This document shows, in pieces, positions 1 to 5,673 of a stretch of 5,673 bases of DNA. The DNA is taken from contig JAPULD010000441.1 in NCBI GenBank assembly GCA_027295365.1, positions 1-5,673 of the forward strand, written 5' to 3'. The notes below the pieces were generated by a model. That model did no database searches. It was given only the letters and a program-made list of their open reading frames with translations, and was not told the DNA's origin. The position numbers and the translations under genes were made by a program. Source of the stretch: Planctomycetota bacterium. Its GTDB lineage: Bacteria > Planctomycetota > Phycisphaerae > Phycisphaerales > SM1A02. Every line of letters begins with the position of its first letter. Position 1 is the first letter of the stretch.

Positions 1-458
1 CATTGAGCCTCACCACTGACACCCATGGATTCGAGCACACCCCGGATGCTGGTGACGAGCAGGTCCCGGCCGAAGATGACGACGACCATCCACGGATAGA
101 CCCCGGTAGTCATGGTGAAGAATGCGTCAGGGTCGATTCCCTGCTCGGTGGGGACCCATTCAGGGGCGACAAAGCGGGGGCCAGCGAGATAGATGAAGCT
201 GCCCAGAATGAGGAACTTGTCGCAAAAAGGGTCCATGATGCGTCCGAATACCGTGGTCACGTCCCATTTTCGGGCGAGGTAACCGTCCAGGGCATCCGTG
301 GAGGCGGCGAGGCAGAAAAGGACAATGGCAAGATTGGCCCAGAAGATATTGGTATCGGGATATCGATAAGCATTCAGCGATGCGAAAAAACCAATCGCCA
401 GGACCAGTCGGGCCATGGTGATGGCGTTTGGCAACTTTCGCCGCAGGTCTTCGGACAT
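1..458 (-). CDS. pgsA: CDP-alcohol phosphatidyltransferase, probably phosphatidylglycerophosphate synthase (3' end outside window)
   Basis: This inner-membrane enzyme family transfers a phosphatidyl group from CDP-diacylglycerol to an alcohol. For PgsA the acceptor is glycerol-3-phosphate, the first committed step to phosphatidylglycerol and cardiolipin. The window encodes the first 152 residues, read leftward from ATG at 458-456. The family signature D-x2-DG-x2-AR-x8-G-x3-D-x3-D is complete: D55, D58-G59, A62-R63, G72, D76 and D80, the last being the catalytic Asp of the family. The N-terminal LPNAITMARL (residues 9-18) and the later RDLLVTSIR (131-139) resemble the matching PgsA segments and favour PgsA over PssA-type relatives. 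Hydrophobic stretches lie near 18-31, 38-53, 82-93 and 120-130. AGGA sits 8 bases before the start, and an in-frame stop lies further upstream. The stretch from the signature to RD is about 20 residues longer than in E. coli PgsA. The gene is divergent from nuoJ. The family is certain; the exact substrate is likely but not proven. Confidence 0.87.
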   Translation of the reverse strand, partial: MSEDLRRKLPNAITMARLVLAIGFFASLNAYRYPDTNIFWANLAIVLFCLAASTDALDGYLARKWDVTTVFGRIMDPFCDKFLILGSFIYLAGPRFVAPEWVPTEQGIDPDAFFTMTTGVYPWMVVVIFGRDLLVTSIRGVLESMGVSGEAQ

Positions 459-466
459 GGTGCCAA

Positions 467-470
467 TCCT
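467..470 (-). promoter_or_regulatory. Ribosome binding site of the pgsA-like gene
   Basis: Read on the minus strand this is AGGA, 8 bases before the ATG at 458. It supports that start over the in-frame TTG at 476-474. No convincing -35/-10 pair for this gene was found upstream of it. Confidence 0.55.
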
Positions 471-574
471 AGCCAATTTAGAGAAGTACGAGGATTGTCG
501 GTTCGACCCATACAGTTATCAGGGTCATGCCGAAATGTCCCTTCGCAGACTTTGTGAATTGTGGCACAGGTTGG

Positions 575-603
575 TTGCCAGAAGAGGCTCAGGGCCATAT
601 CTT
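575..603 (+). promoter_or_regulatory. Candidate sigma-70-type promoter for the nuoJKLM operon
   Basis: TTGCCA (575-580) matches the -35 consensus at five of six positions. It is followed by a 17-base spacer and TATCTT (598-603), which matches the -10 consensus at four of six. Transcription would start near 610 and leave a leader of roughly 140 bases before nuoJ. The prediction is from sequence alone, and promoter consensus in this lineage may differ. Confidence 0.35.
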
Positions 604-622
604 GCGGCATTCCTAGCCTCTT
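582..622. repeat. Inverted repeat centred on the candidate -10 element
   Basis: AAGAGGCT (582-589) is repeated as its exact reverse complement AGCCTCTT (615-622). Inside it, skipping C590, AGG (591-593) pairs with CCT (612-614), and GCC (594-596) can pair with GGC (606-608). The centre, near 602, falls on the candidate -10 hexamer. The half-sites are 33 bases apart centre to centre, close to three helical turns. It could be an operator for a dimeric regulator, or a hairpin in a leftward transcript. No T-run follows on either side, so it is not a typical terminator. Confidence 0.4.
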
Positions 623-629
623 GATCCCT

Positions 630-648
630 CCAGCTAGTTCTTGGCTGG
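630..648. repeat. Short hairpin in the nuoJ leader
   Basis: CCAGC (630-634) pairs with GCTGG (644-648). A T-G wobble (635/643) and an A-T pair (636/642) extend the stem to 7 pairs around a 5-base loop. It lies in the predicted untranslated leader of nuoJ. It could be an mRNA structure or chance. Confidence 0.35.
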
Positions 649-658
649 GCGATGAGGC

Positions 659-670
659 CCGATTGATCGG
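659..670. repeat. 12-base palindrome upstream of nuoJ
   Basis: CCGAT, TG, ATCGG form a perfect inverted repeat with a 2-base centre. As RNA it would be a 4-pair stem with a UUGA loop, followed after a few bases by a pyrimidine-rich run (about 674-688). It could be a protein-binding site or a weak terminator-like hairpin. Neither is established. Confidence 0.3.
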
Positions 671-752
671 TCTGATTTTCCCTTTCCCCGACCCCACGAC
701 AGTCCCTGTAATCCAAAGTGGGCGTGTCCTGTCGACCTCTGAGAGTGAGTGG

Positions 753-1751
753 ATGGATCCGAAGCTGTTTCTAACCGCCAGTGTCATCTGCATCTTCGCC
801 TCGGTGGCGATGTGGATGCTGGTGAAAGCAAATACCAGAGCTGCAAAGGGGATCGCGGCAATCGTGGGCATCGCCGCGTTCTTGGGGCTTCTGTCCAATG
901 TGGGGATGTCTCAGATTGAATCGACCCAAAAACCCGAGGTGTTCTTCTACCTCTTCAGCCTCATCGCAATCGCCTGCAGTGTGATGATGATCACGAGCGC
1001 GAAGCCCGTCTATTCAGCGTTGTATTTCGTGATGGTCGTGCTCAGCTCCGCCTCGTTGTTCCTGTTATTGCAGGCGGAATTCATGGCATTCGCCCTGATC
1101 ATCGTCTACGCCGGAGCGATCCTCATCACCTACATGTTCGTGCTCATGCTGGCCCAGCAGGCGTCAGACCCCGAGATGGAGCAGGAACAGGCGGAATACG
1201 ACGTCAATCCCCGAGAGCCAGCCGCTGCATGCATCGTGGGATTCGTGATGCTCACATTGTTGAGCAGCATGATCTTTCAAAGTATGAGTGATATGCCCAC
1301 GCCACCTTCGGCGTCGGATTCCCGGATCGCCGCCTGGCAGACCTTTGACTCGATGCTGGGATCCAAGCAGGAAATCGCTTTCGTTCAACGTGTGATCCCG
1401 GCCGAGAACGCGGGCTGGAATGGCGTGCATGACGACGATGGCAATCTCATCCGATTCGAAGGTGATGAAGCCTATATCCAGATCGCACAAGGGGAGGAAA
1501 CCCTGCGAGTCGTTCTGGAAGATCGATTTGCACCCTCCAATGTCGAACTGGTGGGATTCGATCTCATCGCCAAGTTTCCCGTGAGCCTCGAACTTGCGGG
1601 CGTCATCCTGCTCATGGCGATGTTCGGGGCGGTCATTCTCGCCCGACGCCAGATCGAATTGAGCGAGGACGAGGTTCGTGAAGCCGCGGGCATGGCTCGC
1701 ATCAGCTTCGAGGCCCTTGAGCCAGACTCGAACGGAGGCGAATCACCATGA
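753..1751 (+). CDS. nuoJ: NADH-quinone oxidoreductase subunit J, enlarged form
   Basis: NuoJ (ND6 homologue) is a membrane-arm subunit of complex I next to the quinone-site end; its third core helix is linked to conformational coupling. The core is clear: a helix at about 63-80, one at 87-107, then LIIVYAGAI (115-123), matching the VYAGAI region of E. coli NuoJ. Next comes an acidic EMEQEQ (141-146) like the EIEQER loop of E. coli, then helices at about 157-178 and 275-297. At 332 residues it is far longer than E. coli NuoJ (184). It has two extra hydrophobic segments at the N-terminus (about 5-24 and 33-55), a polar insertion of about 75-80 residues between the last two helices (about 181-262), and a charged C-terminal tail. 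The start at 753 has only weak GAG-type ribosome-binding sequence (741-749). The same frame is open back to a GTG at 561, but that stretch does not look like protein. A start at ATG 906 would remove both extra helices. The last 4 bases overlap nuoK. Confidence 0.93.
   Translation: MDPKLFLTASVICIFASVAMWMLVKANTRAAKGIAAIVGIAAFLGLLSNVGMSQIESTQKPEVFFYLFSLIAIACSVMMITSAKPVYSALYFVMVVLSSASLFLLLQAEFMAFALIIVYAGAILITYMFVLMLAQQASDPEMEQEQAEYDVNPREPAAACIVGFVMLTLLSSMIFQSMSDMPTPPSASDSRIAAWQTFDSMLGSKQEIAFVQRVIPAENAGWNGVHDDDGNLIRFEGDEAYIQIAQGEETLRVVLEDRFAPSNVELVGFDLIAKFPVSLELAGVILLMAMFGAVILARRQIELSEDEVREAAGMARISFEALEPDSNGGESP
1734..1738 (+). promoter_or_regulatory. Ribosome binding site of nuoK
   Basis: GGAGG inside the end of nuoJ lies 9 bases before ATG 1748 and 12 bases before the tandem ATG 1751. 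The spacing favours 1748, which gives the ATGA overlap with the nuoJ stop. Confidence 0.7.
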
Positions 1752-2089
1752 TGCACCTCCTTGCCCAGACGGATTCATTTGGAAGCGTTGAACTGGGTCA
1801 TTACCTCATGACCAGCTCAGTGCTCTTTGTGATCGGGCTTATCGGATTTCTCACCCGACGAAACATGATCGTCATGTTTCTCTGCACGGAATTGATGTTC
1901 CAGGCCGCGGCGATCGCGATGATCGCCTTCAGCCGCTTTCATCATGACCTTTCAGGTCAGGTCTTCGTGATCTTCATCCTCACGATCGCGGCGGCGGAGG
2001 CGGCTCTTGCCCTCTCGCTCGTCGTCCTGTTGTATCGACGCAAGGAAACCCTCAGCGCCGAGGCGTGGTCGGAATTGCGGGAAACATGA
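1748..2089 (+). CDS. nuoK: NADH-quinone oxidoreductase subunit K
   Basis: NuoK (ND4L homologue) is a three-helix membrane subunit of complex I in the chain of buried charged residues that links the quinone site to the antiporter-like pumps. The 113 residues show helices at about 19-35, 39-61 and 71-95. The two key intramembrane glutamates are present: E48 in CTELMF (equivalent to E. coli E36) and E84 in AAAEAAL (equivalent to E72). TRRN (36-39) matches the cytoplasmic loop after helix 1. About 12 extra N-terminal residues account for the greater length than E. coli NuoK (100). It overlaps nuoJ by 4 bases at the start (ATGA) and nuoL by 4 at the end, so translation is probably coupled. The identification is secure. 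Confidence 0.96.
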   Translation: MMHLLAQTDSFGSVELGHYLMTSSVLFVIGLIGFLTRRNMIVMFLCTELMFQAAAIAMIAFSRFHHDLSGQVFVIFILTIAAAEAALALSLVVLLYRRKETLSAEAWSELRET

Positions 2090-4302
2090 TGGCCATGCTC
2101 GACCCAATTTTCGCGACCATCCTCCTGGCGACGCATGGCACAAGCGGCGGGGCGTTTCCGATCGCACACGCCATGGACAACCTTGGCTGGGCGGGGTTGA
2201 TCCTCTGGCTGCCTCTCATCTCCATGCTGCTGTGTGGAGTCTGCGCCGCGATGAAAGTCCGCAGCAAGGCCCCGGCGATCATCACCGTGATCCTGCTGGC
2301 CCTGTCGTTTCTGGTCACGTTTGCCCTGTTTTTCAATTACGAATCCCCGGTCACCATTCATCTCTTCGCCTGGTTTGACATCCAATGGGAAGGGGGCGGA
2401 TTCGTCGCGCCCTTCTCGCTCTACGTCGATCAACTCACGTTGCTCTGGATGTTGTTTGTCACCGGCTTGGGCACGCTGATCGCCCTGTACGCCAGTGAAT
2501 ACATGGAGCCCGATCTGGGCGGCGGGTACGCAAGATTTTTCGCAGGGGTCAGTGTCTTCCTGTTCGCCATGAGTTCCCTGGTCATGGGCGACAACCTGGT
2601 GATGCTGTATCTGGGCTGGGAAGGCGTGGGCTTCGCGTCGTACTGGCTGATCGGCTACTACTACCAGAAACCCTCGGCCGTCGCGGCGGCCAAGAAGGCG
2701 TTCATCGTCAACCGAATCGGCGACCTGGGGTTGGCCCTGGGGCTCTATCTGATCTACCACTATTTCGGGTCGATTCAGTTCACGGAAATCTTCGCGAGCA
2801 TTCAACATGGCGTTGATCCCGCGACAGCGCAAAAAGGCGGCTGGACGCTGGCCGCGATTCCCTTCCTGCTCATGCTCGGTGCATTCGGCAAGAGTGCGCA
2901 GTTCCCCCTGTTCGTCTGGCTGCCCGATGCGATGGAAGGCCCGACGCCCGTGTCGGCGTTGATCCATGCCGCGACCATGGTGACGGCAGGCGTCTATTTG
3001 CTGTGTCGAATGGCCCCTTTGATGTCGGGACTGAGTTGTTCGGCCCTTGGCATCGAGGAATGGCCTTTGTTCTTCGGTTGGACGATGCCCGCGATCGATG
3101 CCCTGGCCATGGTGGCCTGGGTGGGGGGCTTGACGGCTCTCCTGGCCGCGACGATCGGCATGGCCCAGTACGACATCAAGCGAATCATGGCGTATTCGAC
3201 GGTGTCTCAACTCGGATACATGTTCGTGGGCGTCGGCGTGCTCACCACGTACGGAGCGGCATACCACGTCTTCACCCACGCCTTCTTCAAGGCGGTGCTC
3301 TTCCTCACATGCGGCGCGATCATGCATGGTTTCGCGGGTCAGCTCGATCTGCGAAAACTCTCGGGTCTGCGTCATATGAAGGGCTGGAAGGTCGTCAGCT
3401 ACACCATGCTCTATGGTTGCCTGTGCCTGATCGGCTTCCCCATCATCTCCAGCGGGTTCTATTCAAAAGACCTCATCATGGCCCAGGCGTTCATCACCCA
3501 AGGCCCCGGCTTCACGGCGTTGGGTGTCATCATGGTCATCACGGCCCTGCTGACAGCGTACTACACCTTCCGCGTATGGTTCCGCGTCTGTGCGGGCGAG
3601 CCTCATTACGAAATGGGTGATGAGCATCATGCCCCGGGCGACGACCATGGTGGATCAGATCATGATCATCACGAACCGCATCCTCCGGGCATCACCATCA
3701 ACTTCGTCCTGATCGTCATCTCGATCGGCGCGGTCATGACGATCTTCCTGGGCTCCTGGGTCAAAGACATGGTCAATGGCTCCTCGGCGATGATGGTCGA
3801 TCATCATGATGACTTGGCGGACTACTGGCACAAATGGATGCCTTACATCGCGAGCGCCGCGGGACTCCTTGGCGGTGGCATTGCCTGGTGGTTCCATCTG
3901 GCCAATCGCAAGGCCGCCGACACGGTGCGAAGTACGCTGCTATCAAACCCCATGATCCGTTGGCTGCCCACGGCGATGGAAAACAAGTGGTACGTGGACG
4001 AGATTTATCACGCGTTGATCAGAGCTCCGCTCTGGGCTGGTGGTCATCTGCTGTACCTGTTCGATAAGTACATCGTGGACTTTGCGTTCGTCGATGGCAT
4101 CGCGAAGTTGCCACGGCTCATGGCCAAGGCATTCCAACCCCTGCAGAATGGCGTGCTTCAGTCCTACGCGGTGCACATGGCGGGTGGCGTCGCACTGGTC
4201 ACGGTGCTCATCATTGGTCATGCCGCGTTTCTCCATTACTGGAACCTGATCGTGACGTTCATTGTCAATATCTGGGCGTCCATGTTCGGAGGAGCGGCCT
4301 GA
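2086..4302 (+). CDS. nuoL: NADH-quinone oxidoreductase subunit L
   Basis: NuoL (ND5 homologue) is the distal antiporter-like proton-pumping subunit, carrying the long lateral helix that runs along the membrane arm. Key residues are intact (E. coli equivalents in brackets): E179 in LGWEGVGF (E144), D213 in NRIGD (D178), K269 in GAFGKSAQ (K229), H294 in ALIHAATMVT (H254), H398 and K402 in THAFFKAV (H338, K342), and K461 in GFYSKD (K399). The C-terminal part (about 585-738) has the NKWYVDEIY region, amphipathic lateral-helix sequence and a last membrane helix near 698-718. It has 738 residues against 613 in E. coli. The extra length is a roughly 33-residue N-terminal extension, loops near 310-336, and a His/Asp/Glu-rich loop at 505-535 with a second patch at 572-576. 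The start at 2086 gives an ATGA overlap with nuoK. ATG 2089 has better spacing from GGGA (2079-2082), and GTG 2065 is a less likely alternative. The stop overlaps the nuoM start by 1 base. Confidence 0.96.
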   Translation: MMAMLDPIFATILLATHGTSGGAFPIAHAMDNLGWAGLILWLPLISMLLCGVCAAMKVRSKAPAIITVILLALSFLVTFALFFNYESPVTIHLFAWFDIQWEGGGFVAPFSLYVDQLTLLWMLFVTGLGTLIALYASEYMEPDLGGGYARFFAGVSVFLFAMSSLVMGDNLVMLYLGWEGVGFASYWLIGYYYQKPSAVAAAKKAFIVNRIGDLGLALGLYLIYHYFGSIQFTEIFASIQHGVDPATAQKGGWTLAAIPFLLMLGAFGKSAQFPLFVWLPDAMEGPTPVSALIHAATMVTAGVYLLCRMAPLMSGLSCSALGIEEWPLFFGWTMPAIDALAMVAWVGGLTALLAATIGMAQYDIKRIMAYSTVSQLGYMFVGVGVLTTYGAAYHVFTHAFFKAVLFLTCGAIMHGFAGQLDLRKLSGLRHMKGWKVVSYTMLYGCLCLIGFPIISSGFYSKDLIMAQAFITQGPGFTALGVIMVITALLTAYYTFRVWFRVCAGEPHYEMGDEHHAPGDDHGGSDHDHHEPHPPGITINFVLIVISIGAVMTIFLGSWVKDMVNGSSAMMVDHHDDLADYWHKWMPYIASAAGLLGGGIAWWFHLANRKAADTVRSTLLSNPMIRWLPTAMENKWYVDEIYHALIRAPLWAGGHLLYLFDKYIVDFAFVDGIAKLPRLMAKAFQPLQNGVLQSYAVHMAGGVALVTVLIIGHAAFLHYWNLIVTFIVNIWASMFGGAA
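4288..4294 (+). promoter_or_regulatory. Strong ribosome binding site of nuoM
   Basis: GGAGGAG lies 7 bases before ATG 4302, inside the last codons of nuoL. It fixes the nuoM start at 4302 over the in-frame ATG at 4308. Confidence 0.8.
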
Positions 4303-5673
4303 TGTTGATGACGCTCCTGCTGCTCATCCCGTTGTTCGGCACCGTGGCGATCATGTTCGCCCCCGACAAATTCGCCAAGTCGATCGCCCTGGGATCCAGT
4401 TCGCTGGCGTTCGTGCTCAGCGTGATCATGGCCTTCCTGTTCGGCGAGCACTGGGGGACCGGTGCGTTCGGCCTGACCGCGAACATCGGCTGGTTCGAGT
4501 CCTTCGGCATCAACCTGAGCATGGGCGTCGATTCGGTCTCGCTTCTGCTGGTCTTGCTGACGACGCTGCTCATTCCCCTCTGCGTCTGGGGTTCGGCGAC
4601 CGCGATCCGCGAGCGCCTCAAGGAATATTACGGCTGGCTGCTCGTCATCGAGACGGCCATGATCGGCGTCTTCGTCGCCACCGACGTGATTTTCTTCTAC
4701 ATCTGCTTCGAGATGACGCTCGTCCCCATGTTCTTCCTCATCGCCATCTACGGCGGTGCCAATCGGGCCAAGGCGTGCGTCAAGTTCTTCATCTTCACAT
4801 TCACCGGTTCGGTGCTCACCCTCGCCGGCCTGGTGTATGTGGCGTGGCGATTCAACGACGCGAATGGGCAATGGACTTTTGATATCGCTTCGCTGGTGGC
4901 GTTCTCCCAAAGCATGTCGCCAAAAGAACAGGCCTGGATTCTTGGCGCGTTGTTGGCAGGGTTTGCGGTCAAAGTGCCGCTCTTCCCGGTGCACACGTGG
5001 TTGCCCCTGGCCCACACCGAAGCACCGACGGCCGGTTCAGTCATCCTCGCGGGTGTGCTCCTGAAACTCGGTACCTATGGCATGTATCGGTTCGTGCTTC
5101 CCATGGTCCCCGACGCGGTGATTGCTTGGGCACCGATGATCGCGGTGTTGTCGATCATCGGGATCATCTACGCGGCACTGATCTGCTGGGTGCAGACCGA
5201 CATCAAGAAGTTGATCGCCTATTCCTCAGTGAGCCACCTCGGTTTCTGCGTGTTGGGACTGTTCGCCTTGAATCCCCTCGGGGCTCAGGGGGCGGTGCTC
5301 TACATGATCAACCATGGCCTTTCCACCGGCGCCCTCTTCTTCCTGGTGGGCATGATCTACGAGCGATATCACACACGCGACATGGACGCCATGAGCGGAC
5401 TCGCCAAGACGATGCCGATCTGGGCGACCTTCATGGTCTTTTTCGTGCTTGCCTCGGTCGGTCTGCCCGGGCTGAACGGATTCACCAGCGAGATCCTCTG
5501 TCTCATCGGCGCGTTTGTCGCAAGCCCTGACAATGCTTCCTATCCTGGAGTGCTCGGGCCCTGGTATGCGGCCATTGCCGGTCTGGGCATGATCTTCGCG
5601 GCGATGTACCTGCTCATCATGGTGGGCAAGGTGGTCTTCGGTCCCCTGCGGGAACCGCCGACCGATCACGACC
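4302..5673 (+). CDS. nuoM: NADH-quinone oxidoreductase subunit M (3' end outside window)
   Basis: NuoM (ND4 homologue) is the middle antiporter-like proton-pumping subunit of complex I. The window holds 457 residues; E. coli NuoM has 509, so only the last one or two helices are missing. Conserved features in order (E. coli equivalents in brackets): E137 in CFEMTLVPM (E144), K224 in FAVKVPLFPVHTWLP (K234), the APTAGSVILAGVLLK segment with K255 (K265), TDIKKLIAYSSVSHLGF (299-315), H338 in INHGLS, YERYHTRDM (353-361), and GLPGLNGFTSE with E397 (E407). HTWLPLAHTEAPTAGS marks it as NuoM rather than NuoL or NuoN. The start codon shares one base with the nuoL stop (TGATG) and has a strong Shine-Dalgarno sequence. 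No frameshift or missing key residue was seen. nuoN would be expected next. Confidence 0.96.
   Translation, partial: MLMTLLLLIPLFGTVAIMFAPDKFAKSIALGSSSLAFVLSVIMAFLFGEHWGTGAFGLTANIGWFESFGINLSMGVDSVSLLLVLLTTLLIPLCVWGSATAIRERLKEYYGWLLVIETAMIGVFVATDVIFFYICFEMTLVPMFFLIAIYGGANRAKACVKFFIFTFTGSVLTLAGLVYVAWRFNDANGQWTFDIASLVAFSQSMSPKEQAWILGALLAGFAVKVPLFPVHTWLPLAHTEAPTAGSVILAGVLLKLGTYGMYRFVLPMVPDAVIAWAPMIAVLSIIGIIYAALICWVQTDIKKLIAYSSVSHLGFCVLGLFALNPLGAQGAVLYMINHGLSTGALFFLVGMIYERYHTRDMDAMSGLAKTMPIWATFMVFFVLASVGLPGLNGFTSEILCLIGAFVASPDNASYPGVLGPWYAAIAGLGMIFAAMYLLIMVGKVVFGPLREPPTDHD

Larger units (their letters stand above)
459..752. other. Divergent intergenic region between pgsA-like gene and nuoJ
   Basis: About 294 bases separate the two divergent starts. 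I see no convincing protein-coding gene here: the short open frames crossing it have no recognisable protein character and run into the flanking genes out of frame. It must hold the promoters of both genes. It contains one reasonable plus-strand promoter (575-603) and a run of inverted repeats: 562-580, 582-622, 630-648 and 659-670. No tRNA, SRP RNA or other familiar RNA was recognised. Confidence 0.7.

Noticed and set aside
3..557. 184-codon plus-strand open frame at the left edge
   Set aside because: It is antisense to the pgsA-like gene, whose catalytic signature is complete on the other strand; its own product has no recognisable features.
562..580. Sigma-54-like promoter (TGGCAC followed by TTGCC) and the TGGCA/TGCCA inverted repeat
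   Set aside because: The GG and GC dinucleotides are separated by 12 bases rather than the strict 10, so sigma-54 binding is not expected. The 5-base arms alone are too short to call an operator.
561..752. Upstream extension of nuoJ to a GTG at 561
   Set aside because: The 64 extra residues are not membrane-like or otherwise recognisable and would run through the promoter and hairpin region. ATG 753 begins directly before a hydrophobic helix.
374..898. 174-codon minus-strand open frame across the intergenic region
   Set aside because: It overlaps the pgsA-like gene in another frame and is antisense to the nuoJ start. No plausible domain.
1957..3375. Long open frame of 472 codons on the minus strand opposite nuoK and nuoL
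   Set aside because: It is antisense to two clearly real genes. Its product is a charged, Arg/His/Asp/Gln-rich chain with no domain, as expected for the complement of hydrophobic codons in GC-rich DNA.
3658..3812. Perfect palindromes within nuoL, at 3658-3667 and 3801-3812
   Set aside because: They arise from runs of His (CAT) and Asp (GAT) codons in the His/Asp-rich loops, and these codons form palindromes naturally.
4236..5015. 259-codon minus-strand open frame opposite nuoM
   Set aside because: Same artefact: a low-complexity charged product opposite a secure membrane-protein gene.
1..5673. CRISPR array, insertion sequence, tRNA, prophage or defence gene
   Set aside because: No direct repeat array, transposase motif, tRNA-like fold or unfamiliar gene was seen. 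Nearly all of the window is accounted for by five housekeeping genes.

Overview
The window carries the start of a respiratory complex I (NADH:quinone oxidoreductase) membrane-arm cluster, nuoJ-nuoK-nuoL-nuoM, on the plus strand. It is preceded by a divergent, partial CDP-alcohol phosphatidyltransferase gene (pgsA-like) on the minus strand. The DNA is moderately GC-rich, with good Shine-Dalgarno sequences and stop/start overlaps of 1 to 4 bases, so it is bacterial. The long forms of NuoJ (332 aa) and NuoL (738 aa) and the protein flavour suggest a Planctomycetota-like or related environmental bacterium. That placement is an impression from the proteins, not a search result.

Layout: 1-458 (minus) is the N-terminal 152 residues of the phosphatidyltransferase, running off the left edge. 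459-752 is a divergent intergenic region with one plausible sigma-70-type promoter and several inverted repeats. 753-1751 is nuoJ, 1748-2089 nuoK, 2086-4302 nuoL, and 4302 to the right edge nuoM, which lacks its C-terminus. The four nuo genes overlap by 4, 4 and 1 bases and almost certainly form one operon with coupled translation. nuoN would be expected just past the right edge.

NuoJ, K, L and M together make up much of the proton-pumping membrane arm. NuoL and NuoM are antiporter-like pumping subunits, and all their key Glu and Lys residues visible here are intact. NuoK carries both intramembrane glutamates, and NuoJ has the conserved VYAGAI segment of its third core helix. The complex therefore looks functional. 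What departs from the textbook is that nuoJ stands first, with no nuoA-I upstream, and that NuoJ has extra N-terminal helices and a large periplasmic insertion.

I found no undescribed multi-gene system here. The best leads are the enlarged NuoJ, the split cluster, and an inverted repeat centred on the candidate nuoJ promoter.
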